Positions 14,684 to 24,400 of a stretch of DNA of 64,000 nucleotides are shown here, one piece after another. Within the stretch, counting starts at the first letter, position 1. Each line of letters opens with the position of its first letter. The translations under genes and the position numbers were made by a program. Location of the stretch: positions 1 through 64,000 of the forward strand of contig JBILBU010000005.1 of assembly GCA_044353505.1 (NCBI GenBank). Reading direction: 5' to 3'. The notes under the pieces are model-generated. The model saw only the letters and a list, made by a program, of their open reading frames with translations, had not been told where the DNA came from and made no database searches. Source of the DNA: Pollutibacter sp044353505 (GTDB taxonomy: Bacteria; Bacteroidota; Bacteroidia; Chitinophagales; Chitinophagaceae).

Positions 14684-16024
14684 CTACTGAAACCCTCCAT
14701 GCCCCCTATACAACTTAAGAGGTCCATCTAGCTTGAGTTCTAATACAGTAATGTATTTATCCTGAATACCTTCCGGAATATCTAGGTATATCAAGCCGGG
14801 TACTGGACTCCAGGAGATCTTACCCACAACCTTATGTTTTATTTTCGTACCATTGCCCACTACAGTAATATCTTTTATAGCATTACTCAATCCCTTCACA
14901 AGAATTTGTCCAGATGTATGTCCTTGTAAGAAAAGGAAAAGTGAGGTTGAATCTTTTGAAATGGTTGATGGTCCGTAGAAATGCCCTTGGGGTATACCCG
15001 CTCTTGTACCAAAAATTGAAGATGCATGTTTCTTATTCCATTGTCCAAGTTCAGTTAATACTGTTCTCTGCTCCTCCGGAATAGTACCATCCTCACGTGG
15101 TCCGATATCCAAAAGTAGATTTCCACCATGACTAACAGCATCAGCAAAAAGGGTAATGATTTCCATTGGTGTCTTCCAATTGGTATCTTTGTGTTGAAAA
15201 CCCCAGTTGTTATTGATGGTCATGCACAACTCCCACCAATTGTATTTGGGCCTGCTTACTGGGATATTCTGTTCTGGGGTATCATAATCCCCATAGCCCA
15301 TTAGTCTACCGTTAATAATTGCGTTTGGATTTCTTTGTAAAATTCCAGCACGAACTTTCTGGCTCTCCCACTCATCTGCAGAATGTTCCCAATCACCATC
15401 AAACCAAAAAAGATCTGGATTAAACTGATTCGAAACCTCAGTGATTTGAGATTGGAAAAAGTTTCTGAAACGATTCCACCTTGCAGGATCATTTTCAATT
15501 TTATAACGGGCACTATCCTTAAGGAAGGCAGGATAATCAGGGTGACTCCAATCTATTAAAGAAAAATAAGCCCCTGCCTTGATATTGGCTTTCCGGAGCT
15601 CCGTGTAGAAAGGCGTTAAGAGATCGCGCTTGGCAGGAGTATGCTTAACCGTACTGTAATGTTTTTCTTTTGTATTCCACAACGCAACTCCATCATGGTG
15701 CTTGGTGGTAATGACAGCATATTGAGCTCCAGAAGATGCAATGAGGTCAACCCAGTCTTTGGGATCGTATTTTGAGGCAGTAAAACCCTTGAGCTGATTC
15801 ATATAAGACGGCCAAGTAACTTTTTTGTTATAAAAGCTCCAGCTTTCATCAATACCATCTACCGCATAAATTCCCCAGTGAATGAAAATTCCAAGTTTGG
15901 CATCTTCAAACCATTCCATTTTATTTCTGATGGAATCGGCATTTGTTTTTTGTTGGGCTTGGACTTGAACAGCAAGAACAAAAAAGAGTAGAATGAGTAA
16001 AAGTTTTCCTGGCTTAAAATACAT
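14684..16024 (-). CDS. Exported alpha-L-fucosidase, GH29
   Basis: A second GH29 enzyme, 446 residues from the ATG at 16024. That start begins a good signal peptide (KLLLILLFFVLAVQVQAQ); the longer frame adds 14 unlikely residues. Motifs are MEWFEDAKLGIFIHWGIYAV (about residues 34-53), TTKHHDGVALWNTK, and FWFDGDWEHSADEW, which contains the probable nucleophile Asp. NLLLDIGPREDGTIP lies before a short beta-sandwich C-terminal part. It looks like the GH29-A group that accepts simple fucosides (inference). It is convergent with the catabolic operon and lies at its far side, so two different fucosidases flank the genes that use the released sugar. Confidence 0.9.
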   Translation of the reverse strand: MYFKPGKLLLILLFFVLAVQVQAQQKTNADSIRNKMEWFEDAKLGIFIHWGIYAVDGIDESWSFYNKKVTWPSYMNQLKGFTASKYDPKDWVDLIASSGAQYAVITTKHHDGVALWNTKEKHYSTVKHTPAKRDLLTPFYTELRKANIKAGAYFSLIDWSHPDYPAFLKDSARYKIENDPARWNRFRNFFQSQITEVSNQFNPDLFWFDGDWEHSADEWESQKVRAGILQRNPNAIINGRLMGYGDYDTPEQNIPVSRPKYNWWELCMTINNNWGFQHKDTNWKTPMEIITLFADAVSHGGNLLLDIGPREDGTIPEEQRTVLTELGQWNKKHASSIFGTRAGIPQGHFYGPSTISKDSTSLFLFLQGHTSGQILVKGLSNAIKDITVVGNGTKIKHKVVGKISWSPVPGLIYLDIPEGIQDKYITVLELKLDGPLKLYRGHGGFQ

Positions 16025-16063
16025 GTTGTCTAGTTTAAAACGTTGATTAAATATAAAGCGATA

Positions 16064-16071
16064 CAAACTTA
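16064..16071 (-). promoter_or_regulatory. Candidate -7 element for the second fucosidase
   Basis: On the minus strand TAAGTTTG fits the Bacteroidota TAnnTTTG element, 40 bp upstream of the start at 16024. A TTG lies 15 nt further upstream, which is shorter than usual spacing, so the call is tentative. Confidence 0.35.
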
Positions 16072-16128
16072 ATTAATTATTAAAAGCAATAACGTCTCTA
16101 ATCATCAAAGATCCGTAAAACATAGAAC

Positions 16129-18249
16129 TTATGAATTAGACTCAATTTCGCGCTCTATCACTGTTGTGAGATCTGAAAAATTTACTTGAAGGGGCATAGC
16201 GCCATAGTTGACAACAGCCTTCTTTCCTCTGATTTCTGAAAGTACACCTACCTTATTGTTTTGTTTCATCAAAACAAAATCACCAGGAATTGGAACTTTT
16301 ATAGATTCAACATACTTGCTATCAAGTTTTTTCTTTTGCTTTTCTTTTACCTGCTTTTCTTTTTGGTTGAACAACAAGGCTTGCATGTGCTTGAACAATT
16401 CTTTCTTATCAAGATCTGATTCGGCTTTTCTCCAATCAAAAACAATCTGCTTAAGCCTGCGCTCCATATCCTTTAAATAGGTCAACTTATCCTGTGAAAT
16501 CAGATTTTGATGCTTCAGCAGTTCAACCTGCTGAGTATGCTTTTCCTTTTCAAGTTGTTGGTTTAGGTTCTTCTTAAGCACCTCATTTTCTTTAACCAAC
16601 TTGTGAAGGTCTTTCTCCTTCTGCTCTATTTTTCTGAGGTCTTGCTCCGTTCTGTTAAGCAGTTTATCCAACGTAAAATGACTTTCGTCAACTAACTCCC
16701 TTGCCCTATCAATGAGCTCCTTTGACAGGCCAATTCGCTCAGCGATAGAAAAAGTATAGGAGCTACCGGGCTTACCGACATTGAGTTTGTACATGGGCAA
16801 AAGATTCTTTTCATCAAAGGCCATCGCACCATTAACAATACCCGTCGTTTTACTTGCCATAACCTTAAGATTGAGGTAATGGGTTGTTACAATACCATAG
16901 GCATGTCGTTTAATTAACTGTTCCAAAAACACCTCTGCAAAAGCACCACCTAGGCTGGGATCACTACCACTGCCAAGCTCATCAATAAAAATAAGGGTGC
17001 GGCCATTTGCATCTTCCATAAAATGCTTCATGTTCTTCAGGTGTGCACTGTATGTACTCAACTCAAATTCTATACTTTGGGTATCCCCAATATGGATCAT
17101 GAGTTGCTTGAAAATTCCAAAGGTTGAATCAGGATGTGCTGGAACCATAAGTCCAGACTGAACCATCATCTGAAGTAGCCCAGTAGTTTTTAGACAAACT
17201 GTTTTGCCACCAGCATTTGGTCCTGAGATCAACAAAATCCTATTCTTTTCATCAAGGGTAAGGTCTAGCGGAATAACCTGTTTGCCATTTTTCTTATTAT
17301 ACAAGAGCAATAAGGGATGGTAGGCCCTAATCAGATGAATTCCGGAGGCGTCTAGTACATTAGGCATATGTGCATCCATCAATTGGGCCAATTTGGCCTT
17401 AGCCCGTATAAAGTCATACTCTCCCAGGATGTCCATGTATTGTTTGAGGAGCGGACTATGGGAAGACAACCGCGCTGTGAGATCTCTTAAAATCCTATAC
17501 TCCTCGTCATGCTCATCATTTTCCAAAGAAAAGATATCGTTGTTGATTTCAATGGTTTCTTCTGGCTCAATGAATGAAGTTCTGCGCGTATCACTTTCGC
17601 CATGCAGAATGCCTTTCACAATGCGTTTATGTTCTGCGTATATCGCCAGCACCCTTCTGCCGTTCAAAAAGGATTCTTCAATATCCGCGATATATCCGGC
17701 CTTGTTCATTTTACCAAGTATTCTATCGAAAGATTTGCGCTGTTCAGCTCTTTTGCGGTATAGCGCCATTCTAATTCTGGCAAGCTCTACAGAGGCATTG
17801 TCTACCACCTTGCCATCTGCACCAATAATGCGGTTAATTTCGTCAGGAATAGACTTCTCAACATAGGTTTGTGAGATCACCTGGTGCAATGAAGAGTAAG
17901 TTGAAGAACGTTCATCATCAAACCACCGAAAAATTCCTTGGATATTTTCAACCAGATCTCTGAACAACATGAAAATATCGCCAGACAACACTGCTCCTGA
18001 AATAGACAGGAGCTTAAGTTCTCTAGAAAGGTTAAACACCTTTTCGTGCTGGAATGATTGTCCGGATGAAAGCAGCAAAAAATACTGATAAGATTGGCGA
18101 AGTTCCAGGTCTATAAATTGTTTGCGGGTATGAATCCTCAACTCTTCAGCGCGCAGTTTTCCATACAGGGTTCTGGTTTGCTCTTCGAGCAAAGCCCTTA
18201 TTTTATCAAATTCGAGTTGGACTCCTGCGGATTCGGGATATAACCTCAT
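16129..18249 (-). CDS. mutS2: MutS2-type ATPase lacking the Smr domain
   Basis: The 706-residue protein has the MutS2 core and clamp region, then the ABC-type ATPase. The ATPase shows Walker A SGPNAGGKT (about residues 338-346), TYSAHLKNMKHF, and Walker B TLIFIDELGSGSDPSLGGAF. A long charged coiled coil follows (about 520-640). The end (about 645-700) is a small KOW/SH3-like beta domain (VPIPGDFVLMKQNNKVGVLSEIRGK, quoted in part: GDFVLMKQNNKVGVL). Typical MutS2 is about 780 residues and ends in an Smr nuclease domain, which is absent here. MutS2 acts on branched DNA or collided ribosomes; without Smr it may bind but not cut. It stands alone on its strand. Confidence 0.85.
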   Translation of the reverse strand: MRLYPESAGVQLEFDKIRALLEEQTRTLYGKLRAEELRIHTRKQFIDLELRQSYQYFLLLSSGQSFQHEKVFNLSRELKLLSISGAVLSGDIFMLFRDLVENIQGIFRWFDDERSSTYSSLHQVISQTYVEKSIPDEINRIIGADGKVVDNASVELARIRMALYRKRAEQRKSFDRILGKMNKAGYIADIEESFLNGRRVLAIYAEHKRIVKGILHGESDTRRTSFIEPEETIEINNDIFSLENDEHDEEYRILRDLTARLSSHSPLLKQYMDILGEYDFIRAKAKLAQLMDAHMPNVLDASGIHLIRAYHPLLLLYNKKNGKQVIPLDLTLDEKNRILLISGPNAGGKTVCLKTTGLLQMMVQSGLMVPAHPDSTFGIFKQLMIHIGDTQSIEFELSTYSAHLKNMKHFMEDANGRTLIFIDELGSGSDPSLGGAFAEVFLEQLIKRHAYGIVTTHYLNLKVMASKTTGIVNGAMAFDEKNLLPMYKLNVGKPGSSYTFSIAERIGLSKELIDRARELVDESHFTLDKLLNRTEQDLRKIEQKEKDLHKLVKENEVLKKNLNQQLEKEKHTQQVELLKHQNLISQDKLTYLKDMERRLKQIVFDWRKAESDLDKKELFKHMQALLFNQKEKQVKEKQKKKLDSKYVESIKVPIPGDFVLMKQNNKVGVLSEIRGKKAVVNYGAMPLQVNFSDLTTVIEREIESNS

Positions 18250-18354
18250 GTTAAACCAATGCTAAAAACTTAATACAAAAGTAAGTTTAAAAACCTTCTT
18301 CACCCTATTTCGAATTAACTTAGGGGACTAAATAATAGATATAAACGATCTTTT

Positions 18355-19005
18355 ATGAAAATATGCTTTCAGTTCTTCATGATCATTTCGATAGGCATCT
18401 CTGCTTGTGCTCAACAAAGTCCAAAAAAAGATGTTGGTATTGGTAAACAGACAAATAAAAAAACGATGGCTACAGAAACAATTACACTCGGTTCCGGATG
18501 CTTTTGGTGCACAGAGGCAATATTTCAGCAAGTAAACGGTGTCATAAAAGTAACCAGTGGTTATAGCGGCGGCCATGTTGTGAATCCAACGTACGACCAG
18601 ATCTGTGAGAAAAATACAGGACATGCAGAGGTTTGTCAGCTCAATTATGATCCTGCTGTTGTTACGATTGATGAAATCCTAGAAGTTTTTTGGCAAACAC
18701 ATGACCCTACCACAGTTGATCGTCAGGGAAACGATGTTGGTCCACAATACAGAAGTGTGGTCTTCTATCACAACGAATTACAAAAAGAAAGGGCTGAATT
18801 TTTAAAGCAAGAACTCAACAAAAGTGGAGCATTTGATGGGCCCATAGTTACAACAATTGAACCTTTCACAAACTATTATATTGCTGAAAATTATCATCAG
18901 GATTACTATAATCGGAACGGCAATCAGCCTTATTGTTATTTTGTAATTAGACCCAAGATGGAAAAATTTGAGAAGGCATTTAAAAACAAAATGAAAGCAA
19001 ATTAA
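18355..19005 (+). CDS. msrA: Peptide methionine sulfoxide reductase MsrA, exported lipoprotein form
   Basis: The 216-residue protein reduces methionine-S-sulfoxide in oxidised proteins. The catalytic motif GSGCFWCTEAIF lies at about residues 43-54. It is followed by GYSGG and NPTYDQICEKNTGHAEV, then DPTTVDRQGNDVGPQYRSV. The N terminus (MKICFQFFMIISIGISACAQQ) is a lipoprotein signal with lipobox Cys near residue 18, followed by a polar linker. So the enzyme is probably anchored facing the periplasm. An internal ATG at residue 37 would give a cytoplasmic form. The M1 peptidase gene follows after 15 bp. Confidence 0.92.
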   Translation: MKICFQFFMIISIGISACAQQSPKKDVGIGKQTNKKTMATETITLGSGCFWCTEAIFQQVNGVIKVTSGYSGGHVVNPTYDQICEKNTGHAEVCQLNYDPAVVTIDEILEVFWQTHDPTTVDRQGNDVGPQYRSVVFYHNELQKERAEFLKQELNKSGAFDGPIVTTIEPFTNYYIAENYHQDYYNRNGNQPYCYFVIRPKMEKFEKAFKNKMKAN

Positions 19006-19020
19006 AAGGATGGATCCCAG

Positions 19021-20685
19021 ATGAAGAAGGTCGATTTGATTATATTGTTTGCCTTTGCGTTTACATTCTTTTGTCACAATGCACATGCTCAGCTCACCCA
19101 GCAGAGCATAAAATATGCTAAGGCAGATACGCTCAGAGGATCACTATCTAAAGAAAGAACCTGGTGGAATGTCTTACACTATACTATTGCAGTAGAACCC
19201 AACTTTGAGCAAAAAACAATCAAAGGAAAAGTTGACATGCGGTTTGCAGTTCTAGAAAACGGAACAACCATGCAAATTGATCTTCAGGAGCCAATGAAGA
19301 TCACCAAGGTGGCGCTTGGAGATGTTCCGTTAACATACACTCGGGATGGCAATGCTTTTTTTATATCCTTTGATAAAGCCTTGCAAAAAAACAATACCGC
19401 TACCCTTTCCATTTATTATGAAGGCAAAGTTAAACAAGCTATTCAGCCACCTTGGGATGGCGGTTGGATATTTTCAAAAGACAAATTGGGAAGACCCTGG
19501 ATGAGTGTAGCTTGTCAGGGCTTAGGTGCTAGTGTTTGGTATCCCTGCAAAGACCACCAAAGTGATGAACCAGACCAAGGTGCAACAATAACAATTAGCG
19601 TACCTGATTCATTGGTGGCAGTTGCAAATGGAAAACTTATTCAGGAACAAATAACGAAACCAGGTATTAAATCTTATACATGGAATGTCGTCAACCCCAT
19701 CAACAATTACAACATTGTACCCTACATTGGGAAGTACATAGAAATCCGAGAGACTTATAAGGGTGATAAAGGAAATCTTGATTGCAACTATTGGGTGATT
19801 GACTACAATCTTGAAAAAGCAAAAAAACAGTTTACACAAGTTGCCGATATGTTTAAGGCATTTGAACACTGGTTTGGCCCATACCCTTTTTATGAAGATG
19901 GTTATAAACTGGTGGAATCACCACATATAGGCATGGAGCACCAGAGTGCAATAGCCTATGGCAATGGCTTTAAAAATGGATATCTCGGAAGGGACTTATC
20001 GGGTTCGGGTTGGGGGAAAAAATGGGATTTTATCATCATTCATGAAAGCGGACATGAATGGTTTGGAAACAACATCACCACAAATGATATTGCTGATATG
20101 TGGGTACATGAAGGGTTTACCAATTATTCAGAAGTATTATTTACTGACTATTACTATGGGAAATCAGCGGGTGATGCCTATGTGCAGGGCCTTAGAAAAA
20201 ATATAAAAAATGAATCAACAATCATTGGCAAATATGGGGTTAATGAAGAAGGATCTGGTGACATGTATTTCAAGGGTGCAAACCTGATTCACTACATCAG
20301 ACAACTTATGAATGATGATGATAAATTCAGAAAGGCCTTAACCCTGATGAATAAAACGTTTTATCACAAAACAACTACCTCAACTGAAGTAGAGCTTTTC
20401 TGGACTATCCAAACTGGAATGGATCTAACTGCGCTGTTTGAACAATATTTAAGAACTACCCAAATACCTACATTTGAAGTAAAGAGAAGCAGAACCAGCG
20501 GTAGAATCATGTACCGTTGGAAGGATTGCATTCCCTCCTACAACTTACCCGTTGGTGTTTTTATTGATGGCAAAAAATCATTAATAAAACCAAGGGTTGA
20601 TTGGCAGACGATAAAAGAAACAAGTGACGCAAACAACATAAAGCCGGATCCTAATTTTTATGTTGGATTTTCAGGAAGCTTATAA
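19021..20685 (+). CDS. Exported M1-family zinc metallopeptidase
   Basis: The 554-residue protein has a signal peptide (MKKVDLIILFAFAFTFFCHNAHAQ). An M1 N-terminal beta domain follows (about residues 45-240, with YTIAVEPNFEQKTIKGKVDM quoted in part). The gluzincin catalytic site is HESGHEWFGNN (about 340-350), with the third zinc ligand Glu in WVHEGFTNYSE (about 362-372). The exopeptidase-type GMEHQSA (about 304-310) lies in the place of GAMEN. It is shorter than classical aminopeptidase N (about 870 residues), lacking most of the C-terminal helical domain. This is common in secreted Bacteroidota M1 enzymes. It probably trims peptides in the periplasm. Confidence 0.9.
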   Translation: MKKVDLIILFAFAFTFFCHNAHAQLTQQSIKYAKADTLRGSLSKERTWWNVLHYTIAVEPNFEQKTIKGKVDMRFAVLENGTTMQIDLQEPMKITKVALGDVPLTYTRDGNAFFISFDKALQKNNTATLSIYYEGKVKQAIQPPWDGGWIFSKDKLGRPWMSVACQGLGASVWYPCKDHQSDEPDQGATITISVPDSLVAVANGKLIQEQITKPGIKSYTWNVVNPINNYNIVPYIGKYIEIRETYKGDKGNLDCNYWVIDYNLEKAKKQFTQVADMFKAFEHWFGPYPFYEDGYKLVESPHIGMEHQSAIAYGNGFKNGYLGRDLSGSGWGKKWDFIIIHESGHEWFGNNITTNDIADMWVHEGFTNYSEVLFTDYYYGKSAGDAYVQGLRKNIKNESTIIGKYGVNEEGSGDMYFKGANLIHYIRQLMNDDDKFRKALTLMNKTFYHKTTTSTEVELFWTIQTGMDLTALFEQYLRTTQIPTFEVKRSRTSGRIMYRWKDCIPSYNLPVGVFIDGKKSLIKPRVDWQTIKETSDANNIKPDPNFYVGFSGSL

Positions 20686-20704
20686 TCCAATACGTTTAGT
20701 AAAA

Positions 20705-21358
20705 CTAATTACTTACCCTACCTGCCTTTGTAAAGCGCCTATTCCAATACAGCTCATTTAAGTCACTAATCACTACACCAGCTGAAGTGGAAGCATGAAC
20801 AAACTTGTTATTTGACAAGTACAACCCAACATGGGAGATACCTCTTCCGCTATTAAAAAAAACGAAATCGCCTTCCCTTAGTTCTGATTTAGAAATTTCC
20901 ATACAATGGTTTGCCTGTTCTCTGGATGTGCGTGGAAGTTTTAGTCCATATGCCTCTGAAGCCAACACCTGCATAAAAGCAGAGCAATCAATACCAGACA
21001 TAGCAGCTCCACCAATGCGGTAAGGAACACCCCACCATTGGTTTATGTACTCAATTAGTTTTCTGTTGTTTATTCTCTCTACTTCTACATCCATCAACAC
21101 TGCATATTTGAAAATGACTGGAGGAATATGTTCAATGACTTGTAAGCCGGACAAATAGATGTCCTTAGACAGATCCTCTATCAGCAATACACCTTTATCA
21201 GAAGTTGCTTTGGGTGAAGCTGATGGGGTTAGCGAAACTGTAATATTATCAAAAAATGGAGTATTGTTATTAGCGGCAGGTTTTGAAACGGCAGGCTTGA
21301 AAAGGGCACAGGAAGCCATCAGGCATATTGCATAAAAACAACATAACCACTTGGCCAT
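20705..21358 (-). CDS. NlpC/P60 (C40) cell-wall peptidase lipoprotein
   Basis: The 217-residue protein has a short lipoprotein signal (MAKWLCCFYAICLMASC), so it should be anchored in a membrane. A start 9 or 22 codons upstream is also open. The C-terminal NlpC/P60 domain (about residues 105-215) shows GIDCSAFMQVLA with the catalytic Cys, LPRTSREQ, LREGDFVFFNSG, and GISHVGLYLSNNKFVHAS with the His. These enzymes cut the gamma-D-Glu to diamino acid bond in peptidoglycan stem peptides. The middle region (about 25-100) has no recognised domain. It is divergent from dnaE. Confidence 0.88.
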   Translation of the reverse strand: MAKWLCCFYAICLMASCALFKPAVSKPAANNNTPFFDNITVSLTPSASPKATSDKGVLLIEDLSKDIYLSGLQVIEHIPPVIFKYAVLMDVEVERINNRKLIEYINQWWGVPYRIGGAAMSGIDCSAFMQVLASEAYGLKLPRTSREQANHCMEISKSELREGDFVFFNSGRGISHVGLYLSNNKFVHASTSAGVVISDLNELYWNRRFTKAGRVSN

Positions 21359-21408
21359 CAGTACTATTTTCAACCGTAAAATCATGCCTATTGTTGTGGA
21401 AAACACCT

Positions 21409-21440
21409 TTGTTTTGTTTGTCAATTATTTACGAAATTTG
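21409..21440 (+). promoter_or_regulatory. Candidate promoter of dnaE
   Basis: TTG at 21409-21411 and GAAATTTG at 21433-21440 are spaced 21 bp. The second fits TAnnTTTG with one mismatch. The dnaE start follows 24 bp later. Confidence 0.35.
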
Positions 21441-21463
21441 ATGCTTTACTGTTCAATCCTTTC

Positions 21464-24400
21464 ATGTCTACATTTTCCCACCTTCATGTTCATACGCAGT
21501 ATTCTCTTCTTGATGGAGCGGCCAGTATTGGTGCACTCTACAAGAAAGCCGTTGAAGACAAGATGCCAGGATTGGCCATCTCCGATCATGGGAACATGTT
21601 TGGAGCATTCCAATTTGTTGCAGAAGCCTACAAACACAGGATTGATCCGAACGACAAAAATAGTCCTTTAAAAGTAAAACCAATAGTGGGCTGTGAATTT
21701 TACATCACAGAAAATCGCCATAGAAAGACTTTTTCAAAAGAAGAAAAGGATCCGCGACACCATCAGATTTTATTGGCCAAAAATGACATCGGGTATAGAA
21801 ACCTTGTAAAACTGACCTCCCTAGGCTATATAGAGGGCTTATACAGCAAGTATCCACGCATTGACAAGGAATTGATCCATAAATATCATGAGGGGCTTAT
21901 TGCCACTACCTGTTGCTTGGGGGCCTTGGTGCCACAAACCATCATGAAAAAGGGTGAAGCGGATGGTGAAAATGAATTCAAATGGTGGCTAAATATTTTT
22001 CAGGAAGACTACTATGTTGAACTTCAGCGTCACGGCATGGAAGATCAGGAGAAAGTCAACAAAGTCTTGCTCAAATTTGCCAAGAAGTATAACGTAAAAG
22101 TAATTGCATCCAATGATTCGCACTATGTAGATCAGAAAGACTTTAACGCACACGACATATTACTTTGTATCAATACCGGAGAGAAAGTAGCTACACCAGC
22201 TGCTAGAGAGTTTGCAGATGATGATGTAAGCCTAAGAAATAAAAGATTTGCCTTCCCCAATGATCAATTTTATTTCAAGACCACTGCAGAAATGTCATCT
22301 ATTTTTACAGATCTTGAAGAGGCGATCGACAACACCAATGAGATTGTTGACAAAGTTGAATTATTGGATCTTAAAAGAGATATCCTCCTACCCCATTTTG
22401 TTGTTCCTAAAAACTTTTCATCACAGGATGAATACCTCGAGCACATTACCCGTGAGGGAGCCAGCAAGAGGTATGATGTAATGACCGCTGAAATTGAGGA
22501 GCGAATTGCATTTGAACTGTTTACCATCAGAACAATGGGATTTGCAGGATACTTTCTGATTGTCTCTGACTTCATCAAAGCTGGCCGGGATATTGGTGTG
22601 TTTATAGGTCCGGGACGGGGTTCAGCCGCAGGCAGTGTGGTTGCTTTTTGCATTGGCATCACCAACATCGATCCAATAAAATACAAACTCCTATTTGAAA
22701 GATTTTTGAATCCCGATAGGAAGTCAATGCCCGATATTGACACAGACTTTGATGATGAGGGCAGACAAAAGGTGATTGATTATGTAGTAAATAAATATGG
22801 CAAAAACCAGGTTGCCCAAATCATTACCTACGGCACGATGGCTGCCAAAATGAGCATCAAGGATGTGGCAAGAACGATGGACCTGCCATTGGTTGAGTCT
22901 AATATACTTGCAAAGATGGTTCCAGAAAGACCAGGAACATCACTCAAAAGACTGCTGCATGCCCCACTGAGTGGAGAAAAAAGTTTGATTGAGAAAGAGA
23001 ATTTGAACTCAGAAGAAATTGAGAATGCCAAAAAGCTGAGGGATATATATGCTGGTACTGATATCAGAAGTCAAGTCCTTCACGAAGCAGAAATACTCGA
23101 AGGTTCTGTAAGGAATACCGGTATACATGCAGCAGGAATCATCATTGCCCCACAAGACCTCACTGATCTTCTGCCTGTATGCATTTCAAAAGATTCTCCG
23201 ATGTGGGTGACTCAGATTGAGGGAAGTGTCATTGAAGAGGCAGGCGTAATCAAGATGGACTTTCTTGGACTCAAAACACTGAATGTACTCAAGACATCCT
23301 TGCAGCTCATCAAAATGAACTACGGGATTGAAATTGACATTGATAAGATTCCTCTTGACGATGAAAAGACATTTAAGCTTTATCAAAAGGGAGAAACCAT
23401 AGCAACATTCCAGTTTGAAAGTGCGGGTATGCAAAAGTACCTGCGAGACCTCAAGCCTGATAAATTCGAAGACCTGATTGCCATGAATGCCTTGTACAGG
23501 CCAGGCCCTCTTGAATATATACCCAACTTCATCAATAGAAAACACGGCAGGGAAGCAATCTCTTATGACTTAGAGGAGATGGAGGAGTACCTCCAGGAAA
23601 CCTATGGAATTACAGTGTATCAAGAACAGGTGATGCTGTTGGCACAAAAGTTAGGCGATTTCAGCAAGGGCGATGCAGATGTTTTGAGAAAGGCAATGGG
23701 AAAGAAACAAAAATCTGTCCTTGATAAAATGAAAGGCCAATTTATCACAGGCGCCACAAAAAAGGGGTTTGCTGAAGATAAATTGCAGAAAATATGGACA
23801 GACTGGGAAGCGTTTGCACAATATGCATTCAACAAATCACACAGTACCTGCTATGCTTTCATTGCCTACCAAACCGCTTATTTAAAATCGCACTACCCTT
23901 CTGAATTTATGGCAGCGGTACTGAACCATGCCGGATCAATTGAAAAGATCACCTTTTTTATGGAGGAGTGCAAGCGAATGGGATTGAGTGTATTGGGACC
24001 AGACATCAATGAATCACTGCAAAGTTTTGCCGTAAATAAAAAAGGTGAAATACGTATTGGATTAGGGGGACTCAAGGGGGTGGGCGAAGCAGCAGTTGAT
24101 TCAATCATTGAAGAGAGAGGGAAAAATGGGTTTTATACATCAATTTTTGATCTGGTAAAACGCGTAAATCAACGCACAGTGAATAAAAAATCGCTGGAAA
24201 GCCTGGCCATGTCTGGAACATTCGACTGCTTTCCTGAATTTCACCGAGCACAATACTTTCATCAACCAGATGGAGATACTTCAAATGGATTGGAAAAGAT
24301 TATCCGTTTTGGAAATATTTGGCAAAATCAGTCAGGCTCAAATCAAAATACACTGTTTGGAGACCTATCCATGGTGCAAGAAATTCCCCCACCAAAAATA

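Noticed and set aside
17393..17866. 157-residue frame antisense to the MutS2 gene
   Set aside because: A shadow frame rich in Ser/Leu; the minus-strand MutS2 frame is clearly coding there.
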